A stretch of DNA of 64,000 bases, from assembly GCF_014596565.1 (NCBI RefSeq), contig NZ_NOIN01000011.1, forward strand, positions 62,001 through 126,000, read 5' to 3'. The position numbers and the translations under genes were made by a program. Under the pieces are notes generated by a model. That model made no database searches, had not been told where the DNA came from, and saw only the letters and a program-made list of their open reading frames with translations. Position 1 is the stretch's first letter, and each line of letters begins with the position of its first letter. Of this stretch, positions 8,856 to 17,793 are shown piece after piece. The DNA is from Pseudomonas sp. PSB18. GTDB taxonomy: Bacteria; Pseudomonadota; Gammaproteobacteria; Pseudomonadales; Pseudomonadaceae.

Positions 8856-9113
8856 GGGAACTACTCCTTTACGGGGTTTGATTTGCCTATCGGCAGGCAT
8901 ACCTTGAGCTATAGACCATTAGTCCAATTGTCACAAAGAAGTGACAGAGGGATTGAGGACTTTACGTAACACCGAGCGCAGGCCCGAGGCCACATCGTCT
9001 TGCGCCTTTGCCTACTCCTTCCGCGCCAGGGCTCGATCCACTCCAACTTTAGGCACACCGACCGCAAGATGCTAAGCTGCCGCCCGGCTGGCCTGGCTTG
9101 CGAGAGGTACCTC

Positions 9114-9554
9114 ATGGAATTGGTGATTCATAGCTATTGCCTGAAAGGCGCACGTCAGGAGCCTTTGCTTCCTCCCGTTTCCTTGACACCGACCTCGTCG
9201 ACCCTGACGGTCGCCGAGCTCATTCGTCTCACCGTTGCCGAACAGATCGCCGCGCTGTCGGTCCAGCACTGTCTGGAACAGGCGGCCATGCGCGAGGTAC
9301 TCGATCGCCAGTACCTGAGCGAGCGGGACATCCGCCGGCAAGCGAGTGAAGGCGCAATCCTCATGCCGCAAGCCAAGGCATCCCCCCAACTGGATGTCGA
9401 CGTCGAGATCGAGCGCGCCTTGAAGGGCTTTGAAACCCGCGCATTCCGCGTCCTGCACAATGGCGTCATGCTGCAGAACCTGGATGACCTCATCGAGGTG
9501 AGTCCCCCTTCCACGATTGCGTTTATCCGTCTGATGCCGCTGATTGGCGGTTGA
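9114..9554 (+). CDS. Unrecognised 147-residue protein ending in Gly-Gly
   Basis: No named family is recognised. The chain has an N-terminal strand-like piece (MELVIHSYCLKG), a Leu-rich helix (TVAELIRLTVAEQIAALSV), charged linkers and a C-terminal beta-rich part (AFRVLHNGVMLQNLDDLIEV, then IAFIRLMPLIGG). The very last residues are Gly-Gly, and the C-terminal part looks like the closing strands of a beta-grasp (ubiquitin/ThiS-like) fold. This is pattern-based, not proven. ATG 9114 is chosen over 9000 because GAGAGG lies 7 bases upstream. The next gene, a large DUF4132-like protein, starts 30 bases downstream on the same strand, so the two are probably co-transcribed. Confidence 0.65.
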   Translation: MELVIHSYCLKGARQEPLLPPVSLTPTSSTLTVAELIRLTVAEQIAALSVQHCLEQAAMREVLDRQYLSERDIRRQASEGAILMPQAKASPQLDVDVEIERALKGFETRAFRVLHNGVMLQNLDDLIEVSPPSTIAFIRLMPLIGG

Positions 9555-9584
9555 CTCCTGTCGTTCATTTCTTCGGAACCCCTC

Positions 9585-12506
9585 ATGCCATCACGTCGTC
9601 CTGTGACCGACCAAGCCATACGCCTCGCAGCACTGGGGGCCTTCTGCGACAGCGCGTTGGATGCCTATCCCGAGCTCAGTCGATATGACGAATTCGAACT
9701 CGATTTCTGGGATGGCATCGACTTCCTGCGGATTGCCGATGACTGGGTCAGGCAGCAGCCACAGGAAGGCGCCAGGGCACTGGCGGACGGTTTTGTGTTC
9801 CCGACTGTCTGGGACGACTTGAAGGACCGCCGCGACCAACAGCGCTACGGCCTGCAATATCGCCTCTGCGATGCGTGGATCACTGCCCACCCCGATGCCT
9901 ACGCACTGGAGCAGATCGGTGCGCGACTGCGGCACATGCTGCAATTTGCTTTCGAGGACAGCGACTACCCACTGCCCACCGATGACGACGACCCGGCCTA
10001 TTACCGAAGACGTCCGGAACACGCCTGGGCCTTTCCCGATGTGTCGGATTGCATCAACCGCCTGAGCAACTACCCGCCCACCCCCGCCTGGCAGACGTTC
10101 GCCGAATGGTTGCTGGACGGCAGTTGGAACCGTGTGCAACCTCCTTCCCCGCCTGATGAAGAGCAAAGGAGAGTCGCCGACGCGTATATCTACGTGCACA
10201 AGGACATCGGGCGTATTGCTTTAGGCCTGATGGAAACCGGCCGGCTCGATTACCCTCGCTTCGTCCGGGCGGCCAACACCTGGGGTCGCGCCATGATGTT
10301 CTATACAGACGACACGGGGCTCGACAGTGATGACGTGGCACTGAATCGGTACGCCGATGAAGCGTTCGACGAGGACAACCCAGATGACGAAACCCCTGAC
10401 GACGAGGCCGAGCAATCTCAGCACGAAGATCCCCCGATTGAAGAGTCGGCCGACGTACCACCTGAACTGGCGAACTTCACCGTTCGCTATGTCGAGGACG
10501 CCCTGGCCGGATTACCCGATAATGCCGAGAAACTGGCCGACACCTTCCATTCGGTGGAGGTCTGTCAGACCCGCTGGGTGCTGCAGGCGCTGGCGGTCGT
10601 CGAACGACTGGGCATGACTCCCGACACCTTTCATGACGTCTTCGGCCATACGGCCGCGGTGCTCGAACGTTTCCTGTCGCTCCAGGCATTGCCCAGGGAG
10701 CAATCGGCAGAGCTGCTCGCGTCGCTGGCCGGTTTTTCAAGAAATACCCTGCTGACCGCCCTGCCCTACGCCGGGCATGCCAGCCGAGTGGTACTCGACG
10801 CGCTCGGCTGGGGGGATCTGCAAACCTTCCAGCGGGAATACCTGAGCATCGCCCTCGCACCGCAGTCCGGCTGGGGCAGCGACCTGCCCAATACGCTGGA
10901 TGAAACCGTAGGTGTGGTGGACCGCTACCTGCTGGACAAGGCGCTGGCCGAGGCCGACCCGCAGCACCTGCACGACTACCTCGCCGCGCTCGCCCCCTCG
11001 CACTGGGCGTTTCCCGAAACCCGCGTGCTGCTCGACGCCTACCAAGGCATCGGCCGTCCCGCACTGGAAAAGAAGTTGACCCGCCACGCTCAGTCGGCAA
11101 TGCGCATCTATGGGGTCTTCCCCGTCACGCATTCGGACGACGTACGCCAGCGCTACCTGACGCTCAAGAAATTGCATAAGGAGGTACATAAGTACGGCGC
11201 TCAACGACAGGCCAACTCCCACGCAGCGATTCAGGCGGGGCTGGAAAATCTGGCACGTGTGGCCGGTTTTCCCTCGGCGATTCGCCTGGAATGGGCCATG
11301 GAATCGGAAATCGCCGAATCCGCCCTGACAGCCGCCACCGTCGATGGCTATGACGTCACGCTGGTGATCGAGGGCTTGTCGCCCACGTTGCGCGTCAGCA
11401 AAGCCGGCAAGACACTCAAGAGCGCACCGCCGGCGATTCGCAAAAACGCAGACTTCGTCGCCCTCAAAGCACAGCAGCTCCAACTCCAGGAACAGATCGC
11501 ACGCTTCTGCCGCACCCTGGAAACGATGATGAGCAACGGCGAAACCCTGACCCCGGATGTCCTGAAAACCCTGTTGAACATGCCCGCCGTTCGCCTGCTG
11601 CTGGAACAGCTGATCGTGCAAGCCGATGACGCGGTGCTGGGCTGGCTTGACAGTGCAACGCTGACGGTGACCGACCTTGAAGGCCGTCAACACGCCATCG
11701 AACAGCACCTGCGCATTGCTCATCCTTTTCATCTGTTCGCGGCAGGACAGCTGTCGGCCTGGCAGAAAGAAGTCGTCAGCCATCGCCGCGTACAGCCGTT
11801 CAAGCAGGCCTTTCGCGAACTGTACCTGCTGACACCCGCCGAGCGCAGTACGCGCTTGTGGTCCAATCGATTTGTCGGCCACCGCCTGAAAGGCAAAGTA
11901 GCCGCGCGGTTGCTGCAGGTCCGCAACTGGTCGACCTCAAGCGTCGACGACATCTATTACGAGAGCAAGGAACACGGCATCTACGCCACGTTCAACTTTC
12001 TGGATACCGGCCATTACCTGTCAGAAACGGAACACTTCACCTTCGACACGATTGCGTTCTATCGCGACCAGAAAGCGCTGCCGCTTGAACAGGTACCGCC
12101 TCTGCTGTTTTCGGAAGTCATGCGTGATGCCGACCTGCTGGTTTCCGTGGCCCACGCCGCGGATGGCTACAGCACCAGTCACGAAACCCTGCAACGACGG
12201 GCCGAACTGATCGGCGAGCTGATTCAGGGGCTGGGACTGCAAAACGTCAGATGTGAGGGGCATTTCCTGCACATTACCGGCCAGCGGGCGAACTATCGCA
12301 TTCACCTGGGCAGCGCAGCCATCCATATCGAACCCGGCAACTATCTGTGCATCGTGCCTGCCGGCGGCAGCGCTCCCGAGCTCTACCTGCCGTTCGCCGA
12401 TACCGACAGGAAAATGACCGAAGTGCTGAGCAAGATGTTTCTGCTGCAGGACGACATGAATATCACCGACAGCCAGATATTGGAGCAGATACAGCGGGGG
12501 AGTTGA
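9585..12506 (+). CDS. Large DUF4132-like protein
   Basis: A 973-residue soluble protein with no signal peptide or membrane helix. The N-terminal 230 residues are rich in Asp/Trp/Tyr; residues about 240-310 form an acidic, low-complexity linker (DDETPDDEAEQSQHEDPP). The rest is largely helical. The C-terminal third carries a block (EVVSHRRVQPFKQAFRELYL, then SNRFVGHRLK) typical of DUF4132 / MolR-like proteins. The family's biochemical role is unknown; in E. coli MolR-type genes sit with MoxR-ATPase and vWA genes. Here the only partner is the small Gly-Gly-ending protein directly upstream. Neither Walker nor nuclease motifs were found. Confidence 0.7.
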   Translation: MPSRRPVTDQAIRLAALGAFCDSALDAYPELSRYDEFELDFWDGIDFLRIADDWVRQQPQEGARALADGFVFPTVWDDLKDRRDQQRYGLQYRLCDAWITAHPDAYALEQIGARLRHMLQFAFEDSDYPLPTDDDDPAYYRRRPEHAWAFPDVSDCINRLSNYPPTPAWQTFAEWLLDGSWNRVQPPSPPDEEQRRVADAYIYVHKDIGRIALGLMETGRLDYPRFVRAANTWGRAMMFYTDDTGLDSDDVALNRYADEAFDEDNPDDETPDDEAEQSQHEDPPIEESADVPPELANFTVRYVEDALAGLPDNAEKLADTFHSVEVCQTRWVLQALAVVERLGMTPDTFHDVFGHTAAVLERFLSLQALPREQSAELLASLAGFSRNTLLTALPYAGHASRVVLDALGWGDLQTFQREYLSIALAPQSGWGSDLPNTLDETVGVVDRYLLDKALAEADPQHLHDYLAALAPSHWAFPETRVLLDAYQGIGRPALEKKLTRHAQSAMRIYGVFPVTHSDDVRQRYLTLKKLHKEVHKYGAQRQANSHAAIQAGLENLARVAGFPSAIRLEWAMESEIAESALTAATVDGYDVTLVIEGLSPTLRVSKAGKTLKSAPPAIRKNADFVALKAQQLQLQEQIARFCRTLETMMSNGETLTPDVLKTLLNMPAVRLLLEQLIVQADDAVLGWLDSATLTVTDLEGRQHAIEQHLRIAHPFHLFAAGQLSAWQKEVVSHRRVQPFKQAFRELYLLTPAERSTRLWSNRFVGHRLKGKVAARLLQVRNWSTSSVDDIYYESKEHGIYATFNFLDTGHYLSETEHFTFDTIAFYRDQKALPLEQVPPLLFSEVMRDADLLVSVAHAADGYSTSHETLQRRAELIGELIQGLGLQNVRCEGHFLHITGQRANYRIHLGSAAIHIEPGNYLCIVPAGGSAPELYLPFADTDRKMTEVLSKMFLLQDDMNITDSQILEQIQRGS

Positions 12507-12675
12507 TGGCGGGCTTTGTTCAGCAAACATACCCCGGCATCGGCGCCCTTATCGAGAGAAGGACCTTCAGCCACGGCCTTGCAATGGCTCCGCGACGCAG
12601 AGCCTATATTCGCTTGCTGGTTTTATCTCTTGGTGCAAGGATCTGGCTTTTCGCCAAAACATTTGGAGTTTCGCC

Positions 12676-13287
12676 GTGCTGGCTCAGTCTTCAATCTGGT
12701 TTTTTGTGGTTCCGTTTGCTATCGCAGCGGCTATTCCCGGGCCTGCTCAAGGCGCTCTGCTGGGCCAGGTGGTGTCTCGGGGTGCCAAATCGACCTTGCC
12801 GTTCATCATAGGCATGGTCTTGGGCAACGCCGTCTGGCTGCTGATCGCGACGCTTGGCCTTGCTGCGTTAGCCCTTCAGTTCGAGCAGGTCTTTGTCGCA
12901 ATCAAGTGGCTTGGCGTTGCCTTTATTCTGTTCATCGCATGGAACCTATGGTCGAAAAATACCCATCAACCTCAAGCTCCTGCCCCGCGATCAGCTGGCC
13001 GAGGTTTGCTATCGGGTGCTTTGCTGACACTGAGCAATCCGAAAGCAGTGGTTTTTTTCGGTGCAGTCCTGCCCCACGCCTTCGATCTCACTGCGCTTTC
13101 CGTCCCAGAGGTCGTCTTCATCACCGCCCTGGGCATTGGGATTGATCTTACTGTCCAGATGGCTTATCTCCTCATGGCCTCTCGTATCAAACGTGCAGTG
13201 CAATCACCTAAGGCCATGAAACGCCTGAATCGTACCTCTGCAGGTGTTATGACAGGATGCGCAGGGTGGATGGCCATTTCCCGGTAA
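12676..13287 (+). CDS. LysE/RhtB-family amino-acid exporter
   Basis: A 203-residue inner-membrane protein with about six hydrophobic segments. The LysE/RhtB hallmark is the start region FAIAAAIPGPAQGALLGQVVSRG and the mid-chain LLTLSNPKAVVFFGAVLP. The family exports amino acids or their lactones in exchange for protons. Substrate is not predictable. It stands alone, 169 bases after the DUF4132-like gene, and no terminator in its direction was found; the hairpin after it points the other way. The last residues are followed within about 110 bases by the retron island. Confidence 0.85.
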   Translation: MLAQSSIWFFVVPFAIAAAIPGPAQGALLGQVVSRGAKSTLPFIIGMVLGNAVWLLIATLGLAALALQFEQVFVAIKWLGVAFILFIAWNLWSKNTHQPQAPAPRSAGRGLLSGALLTLSNPKAVVFFGAVLPHAFDLTALSVPEVVFITALGIGIDLTVQMAYLLMASRIKRAVQSPKAMKRLNRTSAGVMTGCAGWMAISR

Positions 13288-13345
13288 TCGTCAGAGGGCG
13301 TGAGCCAGAATCCCTGAATTTGCCCTAAATCAAACGCCAGAAACG

Positions 13346-13380
13346 AAAAAGCCCCTGAAATGTTCAACCATTTCAGGGGC
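13346..13380 (-). terminator. Intrinsic terminator, probably the ancestral tRNA-Ser terminator
   Basis: Perfect 12-bp stem GCCCCTGAAATG / CATTTCAGGGGC with a 6-base loop (13351-13380). On the minus strand it is followed by TTTTT. It lies 16 bases beyond the displaced 3' end of tRNA-Ser at 13397-13414, so before the island inserted it would have ended the tRNA-Ser transcript. Confidence 0.85.
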
Positions 13381-13396
13381 TTAGTCGTATTCAATA

Positions 13397-13414
13397 ATGG
13401 CGGAGAGATAGGGA
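13397..13414. repeat. Left attachment repeat (copy of tRNA-Ser 3' end)
   Basis: Identical over 18 bp to 18167-18184. Read on the minus strand it is TCCCTATCTCTCCGCCAT, the last bases of tRNA-Ser including CCA. Immediately inside, the sequence diverges from the tRNA. Confidence 0.85.
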
Positions 13415-13710
13415 CGTCCAGAATCGAACGCTGCAGCCCGCCAAAACCAACAAACACAGGCAGTTTTGAGTATTTTGCTACAAAACTCTGCTACAAAATG
13501 ACGTACCTCCTGCTGTTAGGTTTTTTTGGTATCACGAACTTTTTTCAGGGTGCTTGTCCAAGCTAGTTGAGCTCAACGACGCACCTATTATTTCATAATA
13601 TTATCCAAGCTTAATTTTCCGCGACCATTAAAGCCATTGGCAAACCAAACACTAGACTTGGTAAGTAATCAATATTTATGGCTTAGTAATTACTCGCCAG
13701 ATGAAAAACA
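13415..13710. other. Island left arm, no gene seen
   Basis: No supported coding frame. TGCTACAAAA occurs twice, at 13476-13485 and 13489-13498 (13 bp apart), which could be arm-type recombinase sites. The stretch is AT-rich and ends in the 3' end of the HNH-type gene. Confidence 0.4.
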
Positions 13711-15381
13711 TCACCCCCTCAAAACAAAGCCCCCATCACCCAAGCTAAAAGTAACTTTTGTCTCTTGATTCGAGTACAAATTAACGAACAAAAAACCAGA
13801 ATCCTCTCCACATATACCATAATAAAGAGCCACTTCAAAACCCTCATAAGAAGCGACTACCGGCGGACACTCTATAAAATTACCAAAAACTTCTATTAGA
13901 ACCCTGACTCCATCACTAATACTAAAATAAACACCCTCAACCCCAGAACAAAAATAGCTAGCTAATTCAGGGTCAATCGAATCCATCCTTTGTGAAAAAA
14001 TAAGCGAGCCATATTCTAACGGCTGCAGCACTGCCCCCTTTTCAAGCTGCAAAAAACTCTGTGAGAGCAGTACTGAGTCCGTATCCAAAGGGGAATGCTT
14101 TATATATAAATTATCAGATAATATTTTTGAAAATCCGTGCAACGCACACAGGGCACTCAAACACTTCTTAAAACTTATCGTTGATTCATTATTTTGTATA
14201 TAGCACTCAGCCTTGGCAGGTGGAATCTGAACAAGGGTGTCCGCATTTTCATATTCAATTAGAAAGCCGAATTCTGCAACCGAGTCAAGGTACCTACTAG
14301 CCTCTAAGTATTTTGGAAGATGCTTGAGCCCTGAAACCAAATTCCCAAACCAAGACTCAATTGATGTCTTAAATTCAATAAATACATTTGAATCTATAGC
14401 GTTAACTTTAAAGCAAAAGCTTAAGAATCCATCTAGCGTCTCACCATCGACCGTTATCACCTTCTCCCCACCGACATAACTACTTTCAAATGTACAAAGA
14501 AAATGACGAGAATTCGCAGACACCAGATACAAAGAGCTTTGAACCTTTAAAACAGCAGGCTTTAGATATAGATATGAACCGGGACGTGATTGTTTGAACG
14601 CCTGAAAAATATCATTATTTATAAAATTTATTTTTGATGAGTCAATTTTGAATCCTTGGCCTGTCAGCCGATGATTTTCAATTTTGCCCTGTAATTCAGA
14701 CGCAGCTTCACCGGTTGCAACAACTGAAAACCGGGAATCAGAAATGTTTTTGGCCGACAGTACGTGAGTGATAGCACCATCAACTACTGTCTTAACGCTG
14801 AAGCGTGGATCAAGCTTCTCTATTGCTTCGCTATAAGAATGATGAATGGACTGAACAGGAAATTCGAAAGGATTGACCATATTATTAAAATTGCACGTCA
14901 AAGCTCTAACCACTTCAGCACGAATACTATCAGCCAATTCAAACTGGGTCAGAGATTTGGTTCCAACCATAGTCATTGCACGTTTTTCAGCCTTAGCCTT
15001 CCACTCACAGAGTAGATCAACCGGATAGCGTGACTCATCCCGATCGATGATGATGGAGCAAGACCCGCAGAGCCAAATCCCATTCTTGTACGAGCTACGC
15101 TCTTCTTTCGTCTGATGTTTATTGTAGCGAGCAGCACCGGGGCCGGGAGCGGCAGCACAAATGTGAGCGGCGACACCGTTACCTGCATAATCGTTTCGCT
15201 TAAGATTCGAGCCTATGGTGTGACTCAGGCAATCAGGGTTGGAGCAGACACCTGCCGCCATATGTTGCAAAAGCAAACGTGTTGGCTTATCGAAATTATG
15301 GCGTGGATGCATATCAACAATCGACCCATCCGCCAAGATGACTTTGTCATTCTTTATTTTAACTTTGCTAAGCTTAGCCAC
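13711..15381 (-). CDS. HNH-type protein with large uncharacterised C-terminal domain
   Basis: A 556-residue protein starting at GTG 15381, with AAGGAG 7 bases upstream. Residues about 40-135 form an HNH-like zinc module: Cys46 and Cys51, then GNGVAAHICAAAPGPGAARY with His73, NGIWLCGSC with Asn100, Cys105 and Cys108, and IIDRDE. In related HNH proteins the last Cys is followed by His (CxxCH); here it is Ser109. The remaining ~400 residues are unlike anything I recognise; they hold mixed beta/alpha patterns and could sense or bind a ligand. It is last in the island's gene row, 137 bases after the HEPN-like gene, where a TATAAT box suggests it may have its own promoter. Expected role: DNA cleavage in defence, unproven. 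Confidence 0.75.
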   Translation of the reverse strand: MAKLSKVKIKNDKVILADGSIVDMHPRHNFDKPTRLLLQHMAAGVCSNPDCLSHTIGSNLKRNDYAGNGVAAHICAAAPGPGAARYNKHQTKEERSSYKNGIWLCGSCSIIIDRDESRYPVDLLCEWKAKAEKRAMTMVGTKSLTQFELADSIRAEVVRALTCNFNNMVNPFEFPVQSIHHSYSEAIEKLDPRFSVKTVVDGAITHVLSAKNISDSRFSVVATGEAASELQGKIENHRLTGQGFKIDSSKINFINNDIFQAFKQSRPGSYLYLKPAVLKVQSSLYLVSANSRHFLCTFESSYVGGEKVITVDGETLDGFLSFCFKVNAIDSNVFIEFKTSIESWFGNLVSGLKHLPKYLEASRYLDSVAEFGFLIEYENADTLVQIPPAKAECYIQNNESTISFKKCLSALCALHGFSKILSDNLYIKHSPLDTDSVLLSQSFLQLEKGAVLQPLEYGSLIFSQRMDSIDPELASYFCSGVEGVYFSISDGVRVLIEVFGNFIECPPVVASYEGFEVALYYGICGEDSGFLFVNLYSNQETKVTFSLGDGGFVLRG

Positions 15382-15466
15382 CCCAACTCCTTGTAAAGAT
15401 TAAATCTGGCTTTCAGTTAATTACTTGGCATGTTTACGCAAACCAAAGACGCTCTATTTGATTCCG

Positions 15467-15472
15467 ATTATA
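15467..15472 (-). promoter_or_regulatory. Possible -10 box of the HNH-type gene
   Basis: On the minus strand the 137-base gap upstream of the HNH-type gene contains a perfect TATAAT, about 86 bases before the GTG start. No good -35 box was found at 16-18 bases, so the assignment is weak. If real, the HNH gene would be expressed apart from the retron. Confidence 0.3.
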
Positions 15473-15518
15473 AAGTAACGCCTAGCTCACAGGCCTACAC
15501 CTCAAGCCGATCGAGCCT

Positions 15519-16103
15519 CTATTGCAATGGCTCACCTAAGCTTAACTGCCCTCGCTTTTGCAAATCATTGGCCAGCCAGAGTCCGGCTTTTGCCATTAAA
15601 AAGTAAGTAGCAGCAGTAAACCCAGCTTGAAAATTATCTATGGCATTTACTACCTTGCCATCCGAACTAATTTTTGCCTCCCTCACTGGCCCTTCATAAC
15701 CGTGGATCATACCGACATCCACTTCAAACAAATCCACCAGCTCAAAATATTTATCCATATCAGACTGCATGATTTTATGATCGAGGTTGTGAGCAAAATG
15801 GTTTCTAATTTTATTTATATGCTTTAAAGCCCTTGCCAACTCAGCAGGCAAGCCAGAAGCTATCGATGTAGTTAGTCTTTCATTAAAATGGCGGAGAATT
15901 TCAGCACTCTTGCCTTTTCCACTAACGAAAAACTCAATATTTTCTGGAGAAATCCTTTCTTTCAAATAGACGCTTAAAAACCGCTCACATATCAGCTGCA
16001 GCCTTATCACGCAAATTCCATCATCACTTTTATTAAGAATATCGGCATACAAACTTGGATCAATAAATTTTATAAAATCGTGATTTACCTGAACATAAGT
16101 CAT
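15519..16103 (-). CDS. HEPN-like protein in the retron gene row
   Basis: A 194-residue, mostly helical protein. Residues 96-105 read INKIRNHFAH: Arg100, Asn101 and His105 fit the R-x4-H motif of HEPN domains, which are often ribonucleases and common in toxin and defence systems; MltR-type proteins share this pattern. Helices before it (VIRLQLICERFLSVYLKERI) and after complete a four-helix-type bundle. No signal peptide or membrane segment. The start ATG lies only 34 bases after the stop of the RT-TIR gene, so co-transcription and a role as retron accessory (toxin, antitoxin or regulator) are likely. The exact family was not recognised and activity cannot be asserted. Confidence 0.7.
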   Translation of the reverse strand: MTYVQVNHDFIKFIDPSLYADILNKSDDGICVIRLQLICERFLSVYLKERISPENIEFFVSGKGKSAEILRHFNERLTTSIASGLPAELARALKHINKIRNHFAHNLDHKIMQSDMDKYFELVDLFEVDVGMIHGYEGPVREAKISSDGKVVNAIDNFQAGFTAATYFLMAKAGLWLANDLQKRGQLSLGEPLQ

Positions 16104-16137
16104 GTTTTTTTCTCGACGAGTTAAAATTTTTTATAAA

Positions 16138-17604
16138 TTATGATGCCAGCAAAGCTTTTATTTTTTGTGCTATTTCGTCTGGATTGTCTTGCCACACAAC
16201 ATAAAGCTTGTCGCTCATCAAAAAATTATTATTGAGGATTTTTTCTTTATTTCCATGAATTAATGGCAGCAGTCGTTTGGTTCCACCAGAAATATCCCCA
16301 TTGAGAACGGCGTTGATTTCCTTTTGCGGCCACGCTTTCACAACAGAGTTATCAGTCATTACCGCAATCACATATTGCGACTTAATAAGGGCTTTGTTGA
16401 TTGTTTCGATAAGAGAATCACCCCACGCAATTTCCTTAGAGTCATAAAATGCATGAACACCAATTTTCGTAAGTGCTTCATACAACGGCTCCACAATGGC
16501 TGCTTTGTCTTCTGATGCATGACAGAGAAAAACATCGTACATTTTATATTCTTCCTTAATGGATTTTAAAAATTTAGGAGGGGTTTTATCATGCTCGGCC
16601 ATTTTCAATATTAGTTTAACGTATGTTGGATCGTCTTTTCCTTTCACCATTGCGATAAAAGATAATCTACCATATATGTTATGCTTTAGTTTTCGCCCAT
16701 CTTCCGTCAGCTCCACTTCGTCGGGATTAAGCTTTAGTATATCAATGAAACACTTACGCTCCGCCTCTTTTGGGTCTTGAATCCAGTGATATATCGCGGT
16801 ACGGACTTTGTTTTTATACTCAGCAGGAATGTTTACTTTTTTATTTGTTATTAGCCCTGTCACTTCCTGCCGATCATATTTTGATTGAAGCCGACTCTTT
16901 TTTTCATTTACTTCAAAGCTGGCCCTCGAAAAAATATTGGCTAAATCTTCCCCAATGATTGTTCGTCCGTCGCTAATATGAGCGATTTCTCGGGGAAAAT
17001 TCCTTTTCGCGGAAAGTGTTATATCATCAGCGTATCTTGAATAAATAAGACGATGGCTTCTAACATGTTTTATAGTTCGATTATCCAAAATACTGGCAAC
17101 AATATTCGACACAACTGGAGAGGTTGCAGCACCTTGGGGAAGATAATTATTGAAACAGCAGATTTGAGCAATAACTGTCGCTACGTCCGGATGAATTTCG
17201 AAAGGCTTGGCGATGAAAACAGCACGAACCCTACCAAAATTAATTGAACCAAAAAAATCTTTAATATCTACGTTTAACACCCAGTTAGATTTTTTATGCA
17301 AAATGGCATTTTGAAGTATGCCCCTTCCTTTAATAAAACCCTGAACGCAAGGTTTGAACTCTAAATTCTCAGTCAAAAGCTCTGCCAACTTTTGCTGAAC
17401 CACCCTCAATCCCTTTTGAGGTGAATCAATCTTACGAAGACCGCCACGTTTTTTGGGAATCTCAAAGGAATTATATTTTAGTTCATCTGCTCGCTTGTAG
17501 CAGATATAAAGAAGTTGTCCTTTTTTTACACCCAGAAGGTTGCAAAGAAGATCAAGAGAATCGAGCTTATGGATAGATCGACTTGGGGGATTCAGTAGCT
17601 TCAA
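16138..17604 (-). CDS. Retron reverse transcriptase fused to a C-terminal TIR domain
   Basis: Numbering from the upstream GTG at 17646 (502 residues). Residues about 25-330 are a reverse transcriptase: NVDIKDFFGS holds the first catalytic Asp, QGAATSPVVSN is the primer-grip region and YADD stands at 205-208. Two features diagnostic of retron RTs are present: NAILH at 113-117 (the NAxxH motif) and VTG at 262-264. Residues about 367-502 are a TIR domain (MYDVFLCHASEDK; Glu405 in KEIAWGDSL is the expected NADase glutamate). I place the start at TTG 17604 (488 residues) because GGAGG precedes it by 5 bases, whereas GTG 17646 lies inside the a2 arm of the retron RNA. In known retron defence, RT plus msDNA holds an effector in check; here that effector would be the fused TIR. 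Confidence 0.9.
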   Translation of the reverse strand: MKLLNPPSRSIHKLDSLDLLCNLLGVKKGQLLYICYKRADELKYNSFEIPKKRGGLRKIDSPQKGLRVVQQKLAELLTENLEFKPCVQGFIKGRGILQNAILHKKSNWVLNVDIKDFFGSINFGRVRAVFIAKPFEIHPDVATVIAQICCFNNYLPQGAATSPVVSNIVASILDNRTIKHVRSHRLIYSRYADDITLSAKRNFPREIAHISDGRTIIGEDLANIFSRASFEVNEKKSRLQSKYDRQEVTGLITNKKVNIPAEYKNKVRTAIYHWIQDPKEAERKCFIDILKLNPDEVELTEDGRKLKHNIYGRLSFIAMVKGKDDPTYVKLILKMAEHDKTPPKFLKSIKEEYKMYDVFLCHASEDKAAIVEPLYEALTKIGVHAFYDSKEIAWGDSLIETINKALIKSQYVIAVMTDNSVVKAWPQKEINAVLNGDISGGTKRLLPLIHGNKEKILNNNFLMSDKLYVVWQDNPDEIAQKIKALLAS

Positions 17605-17641
17605 GGCAGCCTCCGGCCTGTACGCTACCGGAGTAAGAAGC

Positions 17642-17787
17642 GGCACCCCCCGCTATTTACCTTACGCCCCGCGAGACTCATAACATTGCGAATCGATAGT
17701 CTCAGCGTAACTCACAGTAGCATATGTCCTTACATTAACGATCATTGCAGTGGTAGCACTGCATAGTTAAAGCTTGGAGGGGTGCCC
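17642..17787 (-). ncRNA. Retron msr-msd RNA
   Basis: Read on the minus strand: the a1 arm GGCACCCC (17786-17779) pairs with the a2 arm GGGGTGCC (17649-17642). Directly after a1 comes CCAAGC, whose G at 17773 is the candidate branching guanosine, comparable to the AGC after a1 in known retrons. Next is a small msr hairpin GCAGTG-CTAC-CACTGC (17762-17747). Then comes the msd hairpin, formed by TTACGC/GCGTAA (17710-17705 with 17667-17662) and GAGACT/AGTCTC (17703-17698 with 17678-17673). The layout and position upstream of the RT gene fit a retron with a short msd. Confidence 0.8.
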
Positions 17788-17793
17788 TCGCCC

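Noticed and set aside
13476..13498. TGCTACAAAA repeats as a toxin-antitoxin or phage operator
   Set aside because: Only two copies, no gene adjacent to control; recorded only as possible recombinase arm sites.
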